Source: Brienomyrus brachyistius (taxonomy: Eukaryota; Chordata; Actinopteri; Osteoglossiformes; Mormyridae). Taken from it: a stretch of DNA of 64,000 nucleotides. Location of the stretch: assembly GCF_023856365.1 (NCBI RefSeq), contig NC_064554.1, positions 248,001-312,000 of the forward strand. Reading direction: 5' to 3'. The notes under the pieces are model-generated. The model did not search any database and had not been told where the DNA came from. It saw only the letters and a list, made by a program, of their open reading frames with translations. The stretch's first letter is position 1; each line of letters opens with the position of its first letter. This document shows positions 22,928 through 32,699 of the stretch, one piece after another. The position numbers and the translations under genes were made by a program.

Positions 22928-23189
22928 GGGTATACCTATCTTTATGGGGCCCGCTCATTCACTTCTATGGGATAAATGCTAACGCTAACTATGACAAGCT
23001 TAACCCCCACCCTGCCCTAACCATAACCATAAGTAACCCAGCAAAATACAAGAGGTTTTGCATTTTTAGTTTTTCCATAGCAGTCACAGATTTTTATAAA
23101 ATAGAGTTTTCCTGGTTTTCGGTTTCGTGGTCCCCATAAGGGAAAAAAAACAGGTATTTATCACGTTATGGGGTAGGATAGGTATACCC
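22928..23189. mobile_element. 262-bp MITE with 13-bp perfect inverted ends
   Basis: The left end GGGTATACCTATC and the right end GATAGGTATACCC are perfect inverted repeats. They extend imperfectly inward, with GGGG blocks and matching TTATGGGG/CCCCATAA on both sides. It is inserted within a (CA)n microsatellite, which hides the target duplication. There is no ORF. The superfamily is not determined. Confidence 0.7.
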
Positions 23190-23329
23190 GCTCGCACACA
23201 CACACACACACACACACACATGCACACAAATGGATAGATCAACACAGTTACTATGGATGTCGATCCTGCAATAATGAGACAGAACTATCATACTTAATAG
23301 GATCATATCCCTAGTTCTACATATGCATA

Positions 23330-23590
23330 ATTATATTTTAAAAAGATCCCACGCACCCAGCACATGAGATGTTTGAACTTCTGCCCTCTGGTAAACGTTA
23401 CCGCAGTATGCATTGCAGAACAACCAGATTTAATAAGACCTTCTACCCCCAAAGCCATCAGAATACTAAATGCTAATGAACATAAGTTTATGTGAAACCC
23501 TACTCTCTCTTCCTCTCTGTGCACTTTATTACCACAACTGGTATTAAGTTTACTTTTTATTTATACAGTATAGTGCAATAATATAATCAC
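23330..23590 (+). mobile_element. LINE polymerase C-terminal fragment
   Basis: In shifting plus frames it reads DPTHPAHEMFELLPSGKRYR, then SMHCRTTRFNK, then KAIRILNANE. This is the end of the same kind of LINE protein as at 7390-7550, followed by a short 3' UTR. It is truncated at the 5' side. Confidence 0.65.
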
Positions 23591-23733
23591 GAATGGTGTG
23601 TGAGTGTGCCCTGTGATGGGCTGGCCCCCCATCCTGGGTTGTTCCCTGCCTCGTGCCCATTCCACATTCCGGGATAGGCTCCGGACCACCCGCGACCCAG
23701 TAGGATAAGCAGTTTGGAAAATGGATGGATGGA
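23590..23733 (+). mobile_element. 3' part of the tRNA-derived SINE
   Basis: It starts inside the SINE body (GAATGGTGTGTGAGTGTGCCC) and ends in GGATGGATGGAT. The tRNA head is absent. Confidence 0.85.
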
Positions 23734-23960
23734 TATAACTAACATAAGACAGACATTACACCTAACAAACAATAAACACGAAATAAAGGAGTGGACACAA
23801 AAAAAATGTAATGCAATGACCAGATTTAACACCTGGATTATGTCCCCCCTTAGTCTCCTTTGCTCGAGGCTAAACAGATTCAGCTCAGCTAACCTCTCCT
23901 CATTAGACATTCCTCTAAGACCAGGAATCATTCTCCCAGCTAAGCAAGCCTGAGTCCGGC
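23734..23960 (-). mobile_element. CR1-like LINE 3' end, internally deleted
   Basis: It shares its 3' UTR (TAACATAAGACAGACATTAC and onward) and the coding part RMIPGLRGMSNEERLAELNL with the longer copy at 26495-27090. It lacks the portion between GACCAGATTTAA and CACCTGGATTATG, a clean deletion of about 290 bp relative to that copy. Confidence 0.8.
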
Positions 23961-24732
23961 TTCCACTCCCCCGATTCCCAGCAATGTTAACTTGGAAGGG
24001 CGTGTTCTGTATGCACAACTGAGACAACCCAGGTGGAGCTCAGCTTATCGGCTGGCAAAATTGCCTTCAGGTATCACCCACCCTAGTGAGAGTCCAAGCT
24101 AGGGCCGTTCTCAGAACTCACCCTAAACGAGGTCCTGCTCAAAAGTTGTAATGACCGCCTGAGGTACCTGTGAGCCTTGCCCGTAATGAGTCAGTGGGTG
24201 TAGCCGAGCTGACACGCTTTTGGGCGTCCAATTGCTGAGAACTCCCCTTCGGTTTTGACAAACTGTACGATCGCAAGCAGTGACAGCAGAGCCACAGACA
24301 AGCTCAACCAGCAGAGAGCGAATGGTAAGCACCCAACACCCGAAGGGCTCAACTGATCACATCCAAACGACTTCCTGATGGGATTGTGTACGTAACTGGT
24401 TTACTGTTGTTAATAGTGGTTGAACTTCTATGCAAGTCCCCTTGTTGGGGGAGAGGGAATGAATGAAAGCATAAGGTGAAATAAAACCTAAAATAAATCA
24501 AAAAGGTTAAACAGAAATCAAACCAAATGAATTGTGTTTCTTCTTCAATTGTAAACATAAATTAGTTATGCAACAATAACCTAATTGGATGTTAATGTAT
24601 TGTGATCAAATTGATTTAGTCCATGAAGTTAATTCCTGCTTTCAGGCAAGAACCTGTGTGTCCAATTATGCGTGTTGTATCACCGCAGTTGACCACCAGA
24701 GACCCAACTCAGATGTTGTTAACCTACTATGG
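23961..24732. other. Stretch without recognised genes
   Basis: No protein-like frame. The sequence just before 24733 already contains a diverged unit of the following minisatellite. Confidence 0.4.
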
Positions 24733-25434
24733 CGGACCACTAGAGGTGCAATTTCAATGGAGTGGCACTGCTATGGCTTGCCACTAGAAGCGCAATTTCA
24801 AAATGGAGTGGTAGTTCTATGCCTGACCATCAGGGGAGCAATATCGAAATGGGGTCGTAGTTCTATGCCTGACCACTGGAGGCGCGATTTCGAAATGGAG
24901 TGGTAGTTCTATGCCTGACCACTAGAGGCGCAATTTCGAACTGGAGTGGTAGTTCTATGCCTGACCACTAGGGGCGCAATATCGAAATGGAGTGGTAGTT
25001 CTATGCCTGACCACCGGGGGCGCAATATCGAAATGGAGTGGTAGTTCTATGCCTGACCACTAGAGGCGCGATTTCGAAATGGAGTGTTAGTTCTATGCCT
25101 GACCACTAGAGGCGCAATTTCGAAATGGAGTGGTAGTTCTATGCCTGACCACCGGGGGCGCAATATCGAAATGGAGTGGTAGTTCTATGCCTGACCACCG
25201 GGGGCGCAATATCGAAATGGAGTGGTAGTTCTATGCCTGACCACTAGAGGCGCTATTTCGAAATGGAGTGGTAGTTCTATGCCTGACCACCGGGGGCGCT
25301 ATTTCGAAATGGAGTGGTAGTTCTATGCCTGACCACCGGGGGCGCAATATCGAAATGGAGTGGTAGTTCTATGCCTGACCACTGGAGGCGCAATTTCGAA
25401 ATGGAGTGGAAGTTCTATGCCTGACCACTAGAGG
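24733..25434. repeat. 46-bp minisatellite, about 15 copies
   Basis: The unit is GACCACTAGAGGCGCAATTT followed by CGAAATGGAGTGGTAGTTCT and ATGCCT. Copies vary mainly at two places: ACTAGAGG, ACTAGGGG or ACCGGGGG, and CAATTTC, CAATATC or CTATTTC. The first two units are the most diverged and the rest are nearly uniform, which is typical of a locally homogenised tandem repeat. Confidence 0.95.
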
Positions 25435-26494
25435 TAACCAAACGGTTGCCGACGCAAGATGAGTGACACACACATTTAATGCATGCGCATGCCGCTTGCG
25501 GCCTTCTTCTGTGCCTTGCACAGTATAAACCCCCTTAAAACAATTACTGAAGCGAGACGGCGCTCGCGTTACGGCGACGGATTTAAATTGTGAGTGCACT
25601 ATAATTTGTCGCAAATGGTGCTTAACCACGGTGGGTCTCAAGCACAGGAGACTCCCAATTTCTAAATGACACACTCACAGCGCAAAGTTGTGTTAAACTT
25701 GCTTTGTCTACAGCAGGCACACACATACGAGTATGATCCTGATAGGTAACTAAGCTATCGGTCTTATGTCCAAGCGCAACATAATTTAGGTTAGAACCTC
25801 GTAACAAGTATTCCCGTTTGCTAATAGAGAGATCTCTCCCAGGATATATAGAAACGGAGAAACTCCGAATCGAACCTGGAAACAAAGCGCTACATCTGAG
25901 AATTTCGTCAGACATATGGTTAAGGTTCACTGCAGTTTAATACGAAAGAACTACAATGAAATAACCGAAAATAAAACAAAATAATATAACTACTAATAAT
26001 AGAAATAAAAATAACTATAATAAGCCCTTATGATCCCGCTTAAATGCCTTCAGATTGCCATGAGTGCGACTTTGGCAACCAGTTCACAGTAGCGCTTCTT
26101 CACTGCACGTTCGGTCATAAAAAATTTAAATTGTGTGCTCAGAATAAGTTTAAACCTTCTGCCTTGTGATTATTAACCAATTGTTATGCCGAATGGTCGG
26201 CTCCTCCAAACTCAATTGCGAAACACTGTGAGTCTGTTAATGTGTGACTTAAATGGAACTCATTAATAACCAGTATCGCGTAATAACCTGGGTTAGAATA
26301 GAAGGCTCATCCAACAAGCTGCGTCACCAGGTAATGTAAACGATCGGTAGCGAAGCTCCCCTCACGGCCAACGAGAGAGAGTCTCGCGATTTTTCAGGCG
26401 AATTTGAGGTTTCAGAGCGTAGATCGCACAGGCAGGGATTCTTGTGAGCACTCAATGAACAGAGGCTGAAGTTGTGTAAAAGACATGCATTTAT
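25435..26494. other. Stretch without recognised genes
   Basis: Contains a minus open frame of about 100 codons (25930-25622; SDEILRCSALFPGSIRSF, then SIYPGRDLSISKREYLL) that reads like protein but that I do not recognise. Two AAATTTAAATTGTG-like segments occur near 25580 and 26125. It could be old retroelement sequence. Confidence 0.35.
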
Positions 26495-27090
26495 TCCTAT
26501 AACTAACATAAGACAGACATTACACCTAACAAACAATAAACACGAAATAACGGAGTGGACACAAACAATGTAATCATGAAAATGCAATGACCAGATTTAA
26601 AATGAGTAACCTTAAAAGGGAAAATACTGTTCTGCAATGCAAGCAATTTTGCAAAAAATCTTATCTAGCTCTGATTTAAAAGAACCCAGGGTTTTAGCTT
26701 GTGTTACAATAACAGGAAGACTATTCCATACTCTAACTACACGCTGTGTACAGAAATGCTTCATCAAATTCGTTTTAAAATGTTCTCCAGCTAATTTCCA
26801 CTTATGGCCACGAGTTCTGGTATTTAAACTAACATTGAAATAGTCATTTGGCTGAACAGCATCCAGACCTGTTAGAATCTTAAACACCTGGATTATGTCC
26901 CCCCTTAGTCTCCTTTGCTCGAGGCTAAACAGATTCAGCTCAGCTAACCTCTCCTCATTAGACATTCCTCTAAGACCAGGAATCATTCTCGTTGCCCTAC
27001 GTTGCACCTTTTCCAAGGCAGCAATGTCCTTCTTAAGGTATGGTAACCAAACCCGCACACAATATTCTAGGTGGGGTCTTACCAAGGAAT
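26495..27090 (-). mobile_element. CR1-like LINE 3' end
   Basis: A 157-codon minus frame (27085-26612) reads VRPHLEYCVRVWLPYLKKDI, then RRATRMIPGLRG, then LFSLEQRRLRGDIIQVFKIL, then RVVRVWNSLP. This is the standard C-terminus of CR1-type polymerases. The 3' UTR reaches about 26495. The frame is open but 5'-truncated at about 27090. Confidence 0.88.
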
Positions 27091-27105
27091 TATGTTATCG
27101 TAGCA

Positions 27106-27420
27106 TCACTTGCCTTGTCTTAAACTCCACACACCTAGAGATGCAATGTGCCTTCTCGCGTGGTGTTCCTGCAGAGGGAGTCTGTGAGTGCTGGAGATTG
27201 GGGGAGGGGGCAGTGTGGCTATGTCTGCTCTGTGTTCCTCCAGACGAGCAAAGAAGCTGTTTAGCTCCTTTGCTAAAAGGGCGTTGCTGTTAACACTGAT
27301 GCTGTTGTCGCCTTTGAAGTTTGTAATGTGTTGTATTCCCTGCCACACCCACTGTGGGTTGTTGTATGTGAAGTAGACCTCTATTTTCTGTTTCTCTGCC
27401 TGCACTCTTGACTGCGCTGT
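27106..27420 (-). mobile_element. LINE polymerase mid-region fragment
   Basis: The minus frame reads VWQGIQHITNFKG, then LLAKELNSFFARLEEHRAD, the linker between endonuclease and reverse transcriptase in Rex1/L2-like elements of fish. Only this part survives. Confidence 0.65.
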
Positions 27421-27464
27421 CTTGTCCTGTAGTATTGTATTGTTGCTCTTGTGTTTATCTTGCA

Positions 27465-27650
27465 CTTTCTCCCTCTGTTTGTGCTCCTTTCACTCTGTAT
27501 AGTTCTATCTTGCCCGCACTTGTGTCATCTTGTGTTGTTTCTGTTTTTCTTCTTTGTCTTGCACCGTGGTCCAGGAGGAACAATGTTTCCTTTCACTGTG
27601 TACTGTGTATATTGCTGAAATAACAATAAACCCACTTGACCACCTGCCTC
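27465..27650 (+). mobile_element. LINE 3' UTR fragment
   Basis: The plus strand has TTGCACTTTCTCC, then TTGCACCGTGGTCC, then TGAAATAACAATAAACCC, the usual order of a fish LINE 3' UTR. It lies 140 bp upstream of the chemerin-like start codon. Confidence 0.5.
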
Positions 27651-27789
27651 GATTCATCCTGAAGAGTTTTCCAATGTTGTTCAAAGGTCTGTTTGTTTCG
27701 GGTGAAGGACACGCCCCTGGACGTGCTGGATAAGGGGACCACAGATCAGTGTCCTCAGTCCTGCTTCTCCCTTCAAAGCTGAGAGGAAG

Positions 27790-29782
27790 ATGACCCGCCT
27801 GCTGGTTCTGGTTTTGGCTTATGGAGCTCTGCTTATCTCCACAGAGGCCCAGCAAGATTACCACAGTCTCCCTGCACTCTACAAGACGGCCATTAAACTC
27901 GCAGTCGAAAATGCTCATCAAGGAACCCGTCAGCACATGAATTTCTATAACATCCAGGGCCGTCCGAAGGTAACTGCTGAGAAAGTGTTTACAAAAGTGT
28001 GAAACTTTCATCATCTGCAAGCTGAACTAATGAGAATCACATTGATTTTGATGTTTTAATTTCAATGCCTATGATGCTTAATGTCTCTTCACAATGAAAG
28101 TGATGGTTGTATATCTCAGCCCTGGTCAATTTTACCTTCTCACAGTTTCTCTCTGAATCTGCTGCAGTCAAGTCTGTGACAGTTTGCCATTTTTTGGGTG
28201 ATTATTGTTTGTTATATTGCCTTTAAAACAGTTGTAGGCAATTTTGTATATAACGTGTTTATGTGATTTAGATCAGCAGTGAATACATTGACATTGAGAT
28301 TCTCTTGAGAGCAACAAAATGTCCAAAGTCAACTGCAACAGACCATCGGGCTGACTGTATTTTCATGGACAAGAGGGTAAGTAAAGAGTCACTGTGACTG
28401 TGAGCATTGGACATATCAGTTAGCAAATTAATTTAGGTTCATGTTAACTTTTTTGATGCCCTGCGGAGGAAAGTTAGCCAACAATAAAGTAACAAATAGA
28501 TAGGTGGCCTCAAACAGCCAGTTCCATCACCTTATTCTCAAATTTTAGTAGGTTTACAGGCTTAAAGGCTGGATTACCAGGCAGTTGAAATCAGCCTTAA
28601 ATGGCAGTGTGGTGTTTTGTGGTGAAAGGGCAATTAAATCTGGTCAGAGCAGGGTAGATGCGCAGTGTGAATTACCCTTTAAATTTACCTCTTTAAATAG
28701 TGAACTACAGGACCACTTAGCTTGATCGGAGGACAGTATTTTAATACAGAGCAGTGTTCAGTTAAACGGGATTTGTTGTTCATACTTTTAGATGAACTTG
28801 CTTTGTATAATATAGCCTTAAGGTGACCCTGCTTTGGAAGCTCTTTCCTCTAAAATTGTTCTGTGTCATTAAACCCTGCAGTCCAGCAGCTCTGCCTTAA
28901 ATCTTTAGATATATCTTTACTACACCTTCTCTCACTGTATTTATTGCCCACCACTCTTTAAATACTGTTTTTGTGTGTCTGTGTGTTTTTGCAGCCATTC
29001 ATTAACTGTAGAGTTTGCAGCAGACGGTCTGGTAATAATCTTACACATCCATCAATTGACTGTGTACCAAACAAGAAAGTGGATGAAGTAAGTGTAGAGA
29101 GTCTTAGCATTATGGAAATGTAACAGGTGTGTGAATTGTGTCTAAACATGTGGTTAAACTTTGATTGTGTTTGTACATGCAAAAATTTGATCAGAGTACT
29201 GTTTATTAATGACAAGGTTACTTTTAATCTGAACAACAGTGGCAGCACCAGGGAAAAGCTTGGGGGGGGGGCTCTAGCTCCTCCTCCAATGACCATAGTA
29301 CCCCCACAGCACCCCCAAAATATTGGTTTCATTTTTTCTTTAACTATCTGTAAAATCTGTATATTGTGTAAGACATTTTTGCGGTTTTTATAGCATACTT
29401 GTAGTGTATTTTTTCTTCAAAGTACACATAGAGGCTCTGTGAGCTAGACGTTAGAATTTCATATTTTATCATATTTTATCCATGCTGTAGCTTATCGTGC
29501 TGTGTGCTTCTATACAGCATCTACATAAGCTGAAAAGCTAAAGCACCCGCTCTAAATAATCTCACTCCCCTATAGCACCTGTAGCATTAAGTCACTGGCG
29601 CTGCCACTGCTGAATAAACGACTCCAATCTGACTAAACCGCTTAACTTTTCCTCCCCATGTTACATTTCAGGACAAACGACGTAATATGTGTCCTTCTGA
29701 TAAACCTCCTCTCAGATCTAAAACTGCCTTGGCTTCCAAGGACACTAAAGAAGCTGAAGGAGACTGTCTGGGCTGTTTCTGA
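27790..29782 (+). CDS. Chemerin/cystatin-like secreted protein, 4 exons
   Basis: The exons are 27790-27969, 28272-28376, 28995-29087 and 29672-29782, each with GT/AG borders and joining in phase into 162 residues plus a TGA. Residues 1-20 form a signal peptide (MTRLLVLVLAYGALLISTEA), so the product should be secreted. The rest has a cystatin-like start (LPALYKTAIKLAVENAHQ) and six cysteines spaced C-x11-C-x10-C-x2-C-x14-C-x14-C. This closely follows human chemerin (RARRES2, 163 aa), an attractant and adipokine that is activated by C-terminal cleavage. Odd points: the last exon ends in DCLGCF with two extra cysteines and lacks the aromatic tail that carries chemerin activity. It is therefore a paralogue, a pseudogenising copy, or another cystatin-fold family. 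The exon structure is well supported, the family name moderately. Confidence 0.7.
28377..28994 (+). other. Intron 2 of the chemerin-like gene
   Basis: It starts GTAAGTAAAGAG and ends TTTTTGCAG. I see no embedded element. Confidence 0.6.
29088..29671 (+). other. Intron 3 of the chemerin-like gene
   Basis: It starts GTAAGTGTAGAG and ends TTACATTTCAG. It contains an old unclassified repeat around 29240-29600 (GGGGGGGGCTCTAGCTCCTCC, then CACTGGCGCTGCCACTGC) without a coding frame. Confidence 0.5.
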
Positions 29783-29844
29783 TGGCTGATGGTCCTGCAA
29801 TGTGGACCAGAGGAGGAAACTGGAAGGGAAAATGCTTTGCTTTA

Positions 29845-29985
29845 TATCATGCCCACCCAAAGCCCCCAGTGAGTAAGCCATAGGCGCCGATAGCATGGAA
29901 AAACTCCCAAGAAGGAAGAAACCTTGGGAGGGACCAAACTCAAAGGGGGAGCCCATCCTCCTGGGGCCGGCAAAGTGTAGGTGCA
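29845..29985 (+). repeat. Dispersed repeat (AAACCTTGGGAGGGACC type)
   Basis: Carries GGAAGAAACCTTGGGAGGGACC and GGGGGAGCCCATCCTCC, matching the core of 22200-22432. It lies in the presumed 3' UTR of the chemerin-like gene. Confidence 0.6.
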
Positions 29986-30214
29986 GGATCACAAAAAACT
30001 TAACGAGAGAATTCGACTGTCCCTCACAAAAACTGTAAAGTTTTAGTGGCTAAATTGCTTTTTCTATGCCTTTTCAAACAGGAGGAGATTTGTTTGGCTA
30101 TATGTAGAAATTTTCTATACAATTTAGACAGCACAGAATCATTAACCTACTTTAATGAATTTATTTATACAACCACATATTTCACACATTTTGACATCAG
30201 TCATGCAGTGAAGA

Positions 30215-30640
30215 TACAGTCTCTTTATTTCTTGACGCCAACCCTCCCCATTAATCCGGGCTTGGGACCGACACCTAGTTGAGCTGGCTTGCTCCCTTAA
30301 GTGGCTGGGTTAGGCTAAACTATGTACATATTTATAAAGACTACAATAAATTTATAAAGACCTCCCTAAATATGTAGTCTAACAAAACGCAGTTTAAAGA
30401 AGGTAGCCTACCTGGTAAACAAAGAAATTAAAAGGCCCACAGCATATAATCGGGCTATATTCCAAGCAGTTTTTAAGAACGTAACCTACATGGCGAAATT
30501 GAATTACTTTCTGGACCAACAAACGCAACCAGGCATGAACATTATGCACCTTCCTAGTCTTGATGTAAGTCGTCCTACAGATGAGGACGTTAGGCAGCCT
30601 TTAGATCCGACCCATCATGCACTGCAGTTTTTTGCAAATT
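30215..30640 (+). repeat. Inverted pair of dispersed repeat (with 40778-41035)
   Basis: GCCAACCCTCCCCATTAATCCGGGCTTGGGAC, GGCTTGCTCCCTTAAGTGGC and AAACGCAGTTTAAAGAAGGTAGCC all recur, in reverse complement and reverse order, at 40778-41035. This copy has about 140 bp extra in its middle (30420-30560). Class unknown. Confidence 0.7.
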
Positions 30641-31679
30641 CCTCAGACGGAAAACCATTAAATACCTCTTCTATTACCTTATATTACCTTATATTCATGT
30701 AATAAATATACAAATATCAATTAGTTGGAAATCAGCCAGACAGACGTAATTACTACAAATGGTTTCCACTGTATTTGTGACTCTGAGTGCCGCAGGCTTG
30801 GATGCAGTGCCGCACCATTTTGTAAGGCATGCACTGGCCAATCATGTAGCACTTCTCTCAGAAATATTAATGAGACATCACCTACCACCCTGCAAAAAAG
30901 AAATTTGCCGCTTGTCCCCCTGCACATGAGCCAACTTGGCTGCGTCAACCAGCGGAGCTCCGGAGCCTCTGGAGAAACACGCGGCAAAAAAGGCTCGCAT
31001 GCGGTCTTCCAAAGTTTGGGAATACTTCAGTCATGACACCTTTTCTGCGCCTCTACTGTAGCTGGCGTTAATGATGCTGTTTCAGCCATTTTATATTTTC
31101 TGTTTACTTATTCTGTCATGTAAGACTGAGACAAATTATCGTTTACGACAATTCTTACACACTGTAGCCTGACTTGCTGACTTAAGTAAGTTTAACTATA
31201 AGCTACCTTTGCTAGTGTTTGTGAATAACATGTTTCTCTAGTTATGAAATTATTCCATGTTTTAGCATCTGTTTCAACATTAAAGTCAAATTGGTATACT
31301 GAAATATATAAAAACTATTGAACTATTAACTTAAGTCTAACATAGAAAATCCTACTGAATCTCTTAAGATTTTCCTTTTTTGTTAATGCACTAATGTTTA
31401 AGAAGTGTCTTAATAAATTGAATTTCAGATTTGTGTGTGGGTGGGAGTGGGTGAATTGTATTAAATTCATACATTCATTCTTTTGGCTCAGACATTACTG
31501 ACCTAAAACAAATTGAGGCATTGGGTAAGTGCTTAAATTAGCTACTAAATGGCAAAAAATATTCTAAATATCACATTTTCCATTCTTCGGTATAATTTTA
31601 ACGAATCACCTATGCTGCCAAACATTAACGCATAGATTGTCACAACACTCTATGTTTTAGTTCTTCTTTATGTGTATAG
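30641..31679. other. Stretch with no confident genes
   Basis: A plus frame at 30725-31036 has a cysteine cluster (CICDSECRRLGC, then FCKACTGQSC) but no ATG start and no splice context that I trust. The remainder is AT-rich. Confidence 0.35.
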
Positions 31680-31975
31680 GACGGTGTGATGGTTCTGGTG
31701 GTGGGTGTGGCCGACGCTGCTCGCGATGTTTGGCTATGCTGCAGTCCCAGGGACCAAGTTGGAACACATTTCCACCTTCAAGCTTAGGTGGAAAAACGGC
31801 ACCGAGACCCAGCAGCAGGACAACTTCACTTGTCCAGACAACCAGCCCTGCTTCATCATTGAAGTAAGCCCTGTGAACAGGAGCGAGATGTACTTCTGCA
31901 GTGGATGTTATAGCGGAAAGAACATCCCCATCCTCACGTCTGCCGGAGTGCCCCCTCAAGTGGGTGTGTGACTTA
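31679..31975 (+). other. Orphan exon-like open frame, extracellular-type
   Basis: An acceptor-like TTTATGTGTATAG precedes 31680. One frame is open from 31690 to a TGA at 31974, with no ATG at its head, and it could also exit at a GTGGGT donor near 31963. It encodes three N-glycosylation sequons (NGT, NFT, NRS) and a cysteine set (FTCPDNQPCFIIEV, then MYFCSGCYSG). This suggests a secreted or receptor ectodomain exon. I do not recognise the family. It lies 1.9 kb beyond the chemerin-like stop and could be an exon of a decayed neighbour. Confidence 0.35.
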
Positions 31976-32007
31976 ACTCGATGGATGAATTGGACAGAAT
32001 GTACTGT

Positions 32008-32640
32008 TACTAGAGGTCGACCGATATGGGTTTTTCAATAGCCGATGCCGATATTTAGGAGTCAGGGTCAGGCGATGGCCGATATATGCTGCTGATTTTT
32101 TTTGGCCGATAATTGGACGTTTTCCCCTCTATTTGCATGGTAAAATATCACACTAATAATAACAAACGATACACAAAATTTCTCAATTTAGCATTTATTG
32201 AATACTCAACTTGGAAACAATAACACATTTATAAACAATAAAAATAGCAGCATCAGAATCTCTGTTAGTGCACAATATAGCAGCAAACTCCTCATGTTTG
32301 ACGGAAGGAAATTTGTAAACAATACAAAAAGGAATAAGCATGTTATCTTCAGTTGTAATCCCACTTCCAGTCCCTGAGTCTTACTCACCACACTCATACT
32401 TCACACCAATCAGACAGCAGTTAATTAACCAGAAGAGAAAAATGCAAAAACACAACAGAACTTGTAAATAATAACAAACTAATAGACAATAAAAATAGCA
32501 GCATCAGAATCTCTATTAGTGCCAAATATAGCAGCAAACTCCTCATGTCTGACGGAAGGAAAATTTGTAAATACACAAAGGAATGAGCACATCTTCAGTT
32601 TTAATCCCATTTCCAGTCCCTGAGTCTTCCTCATCCCACA
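32008..32640. mobile_element. hAT-like repeat fragment with internal tandem duplication
   Basis: It starts TAGAGGTCGACCGATATGGG with alternating GCCGATGCCGATAT-type sequence, a repeat widespread in fish that I associate with hAT elements. Two copies of a roughly 160-bp block (32240-32400 and 32474-32636) share AATAGCAGCATCAGAATCTC and CAGCAAACTCCTCATG. No transposase frame is seen. Confidence 0.5.
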
Positions 32641-32672
32641 AGCAGGCAAGGAATGTCACCCCGGTTGTGTGA

Positions 32673-32699
32673 CACTTATTTTATATAATAAAATAAGTG
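32673..32699. repeat. 27-bp perfect palindrome
   Basis: Arms CACTTATTTTAT and ATAAAATAAGTG flank the 3-base centre ATA. It marks the exact left junction of the proline-rich LTR-element fragment. Confidence 0.9.

Noticed and set aside
29642..29992. A 116-codon minus frame opposite the last chemerin-like exon
   Set aside because: It runs across a dispersed repeat, and its strand conflicts with the spliced gene, which has matching GT/AG sites and phases.
30725..31036. A cysteine-rich 103-codon plus frame
   Set aside because: It has no ATG at its start, no splice sites that join it to anything, and poor protein character in its second half. It is left as a note only.
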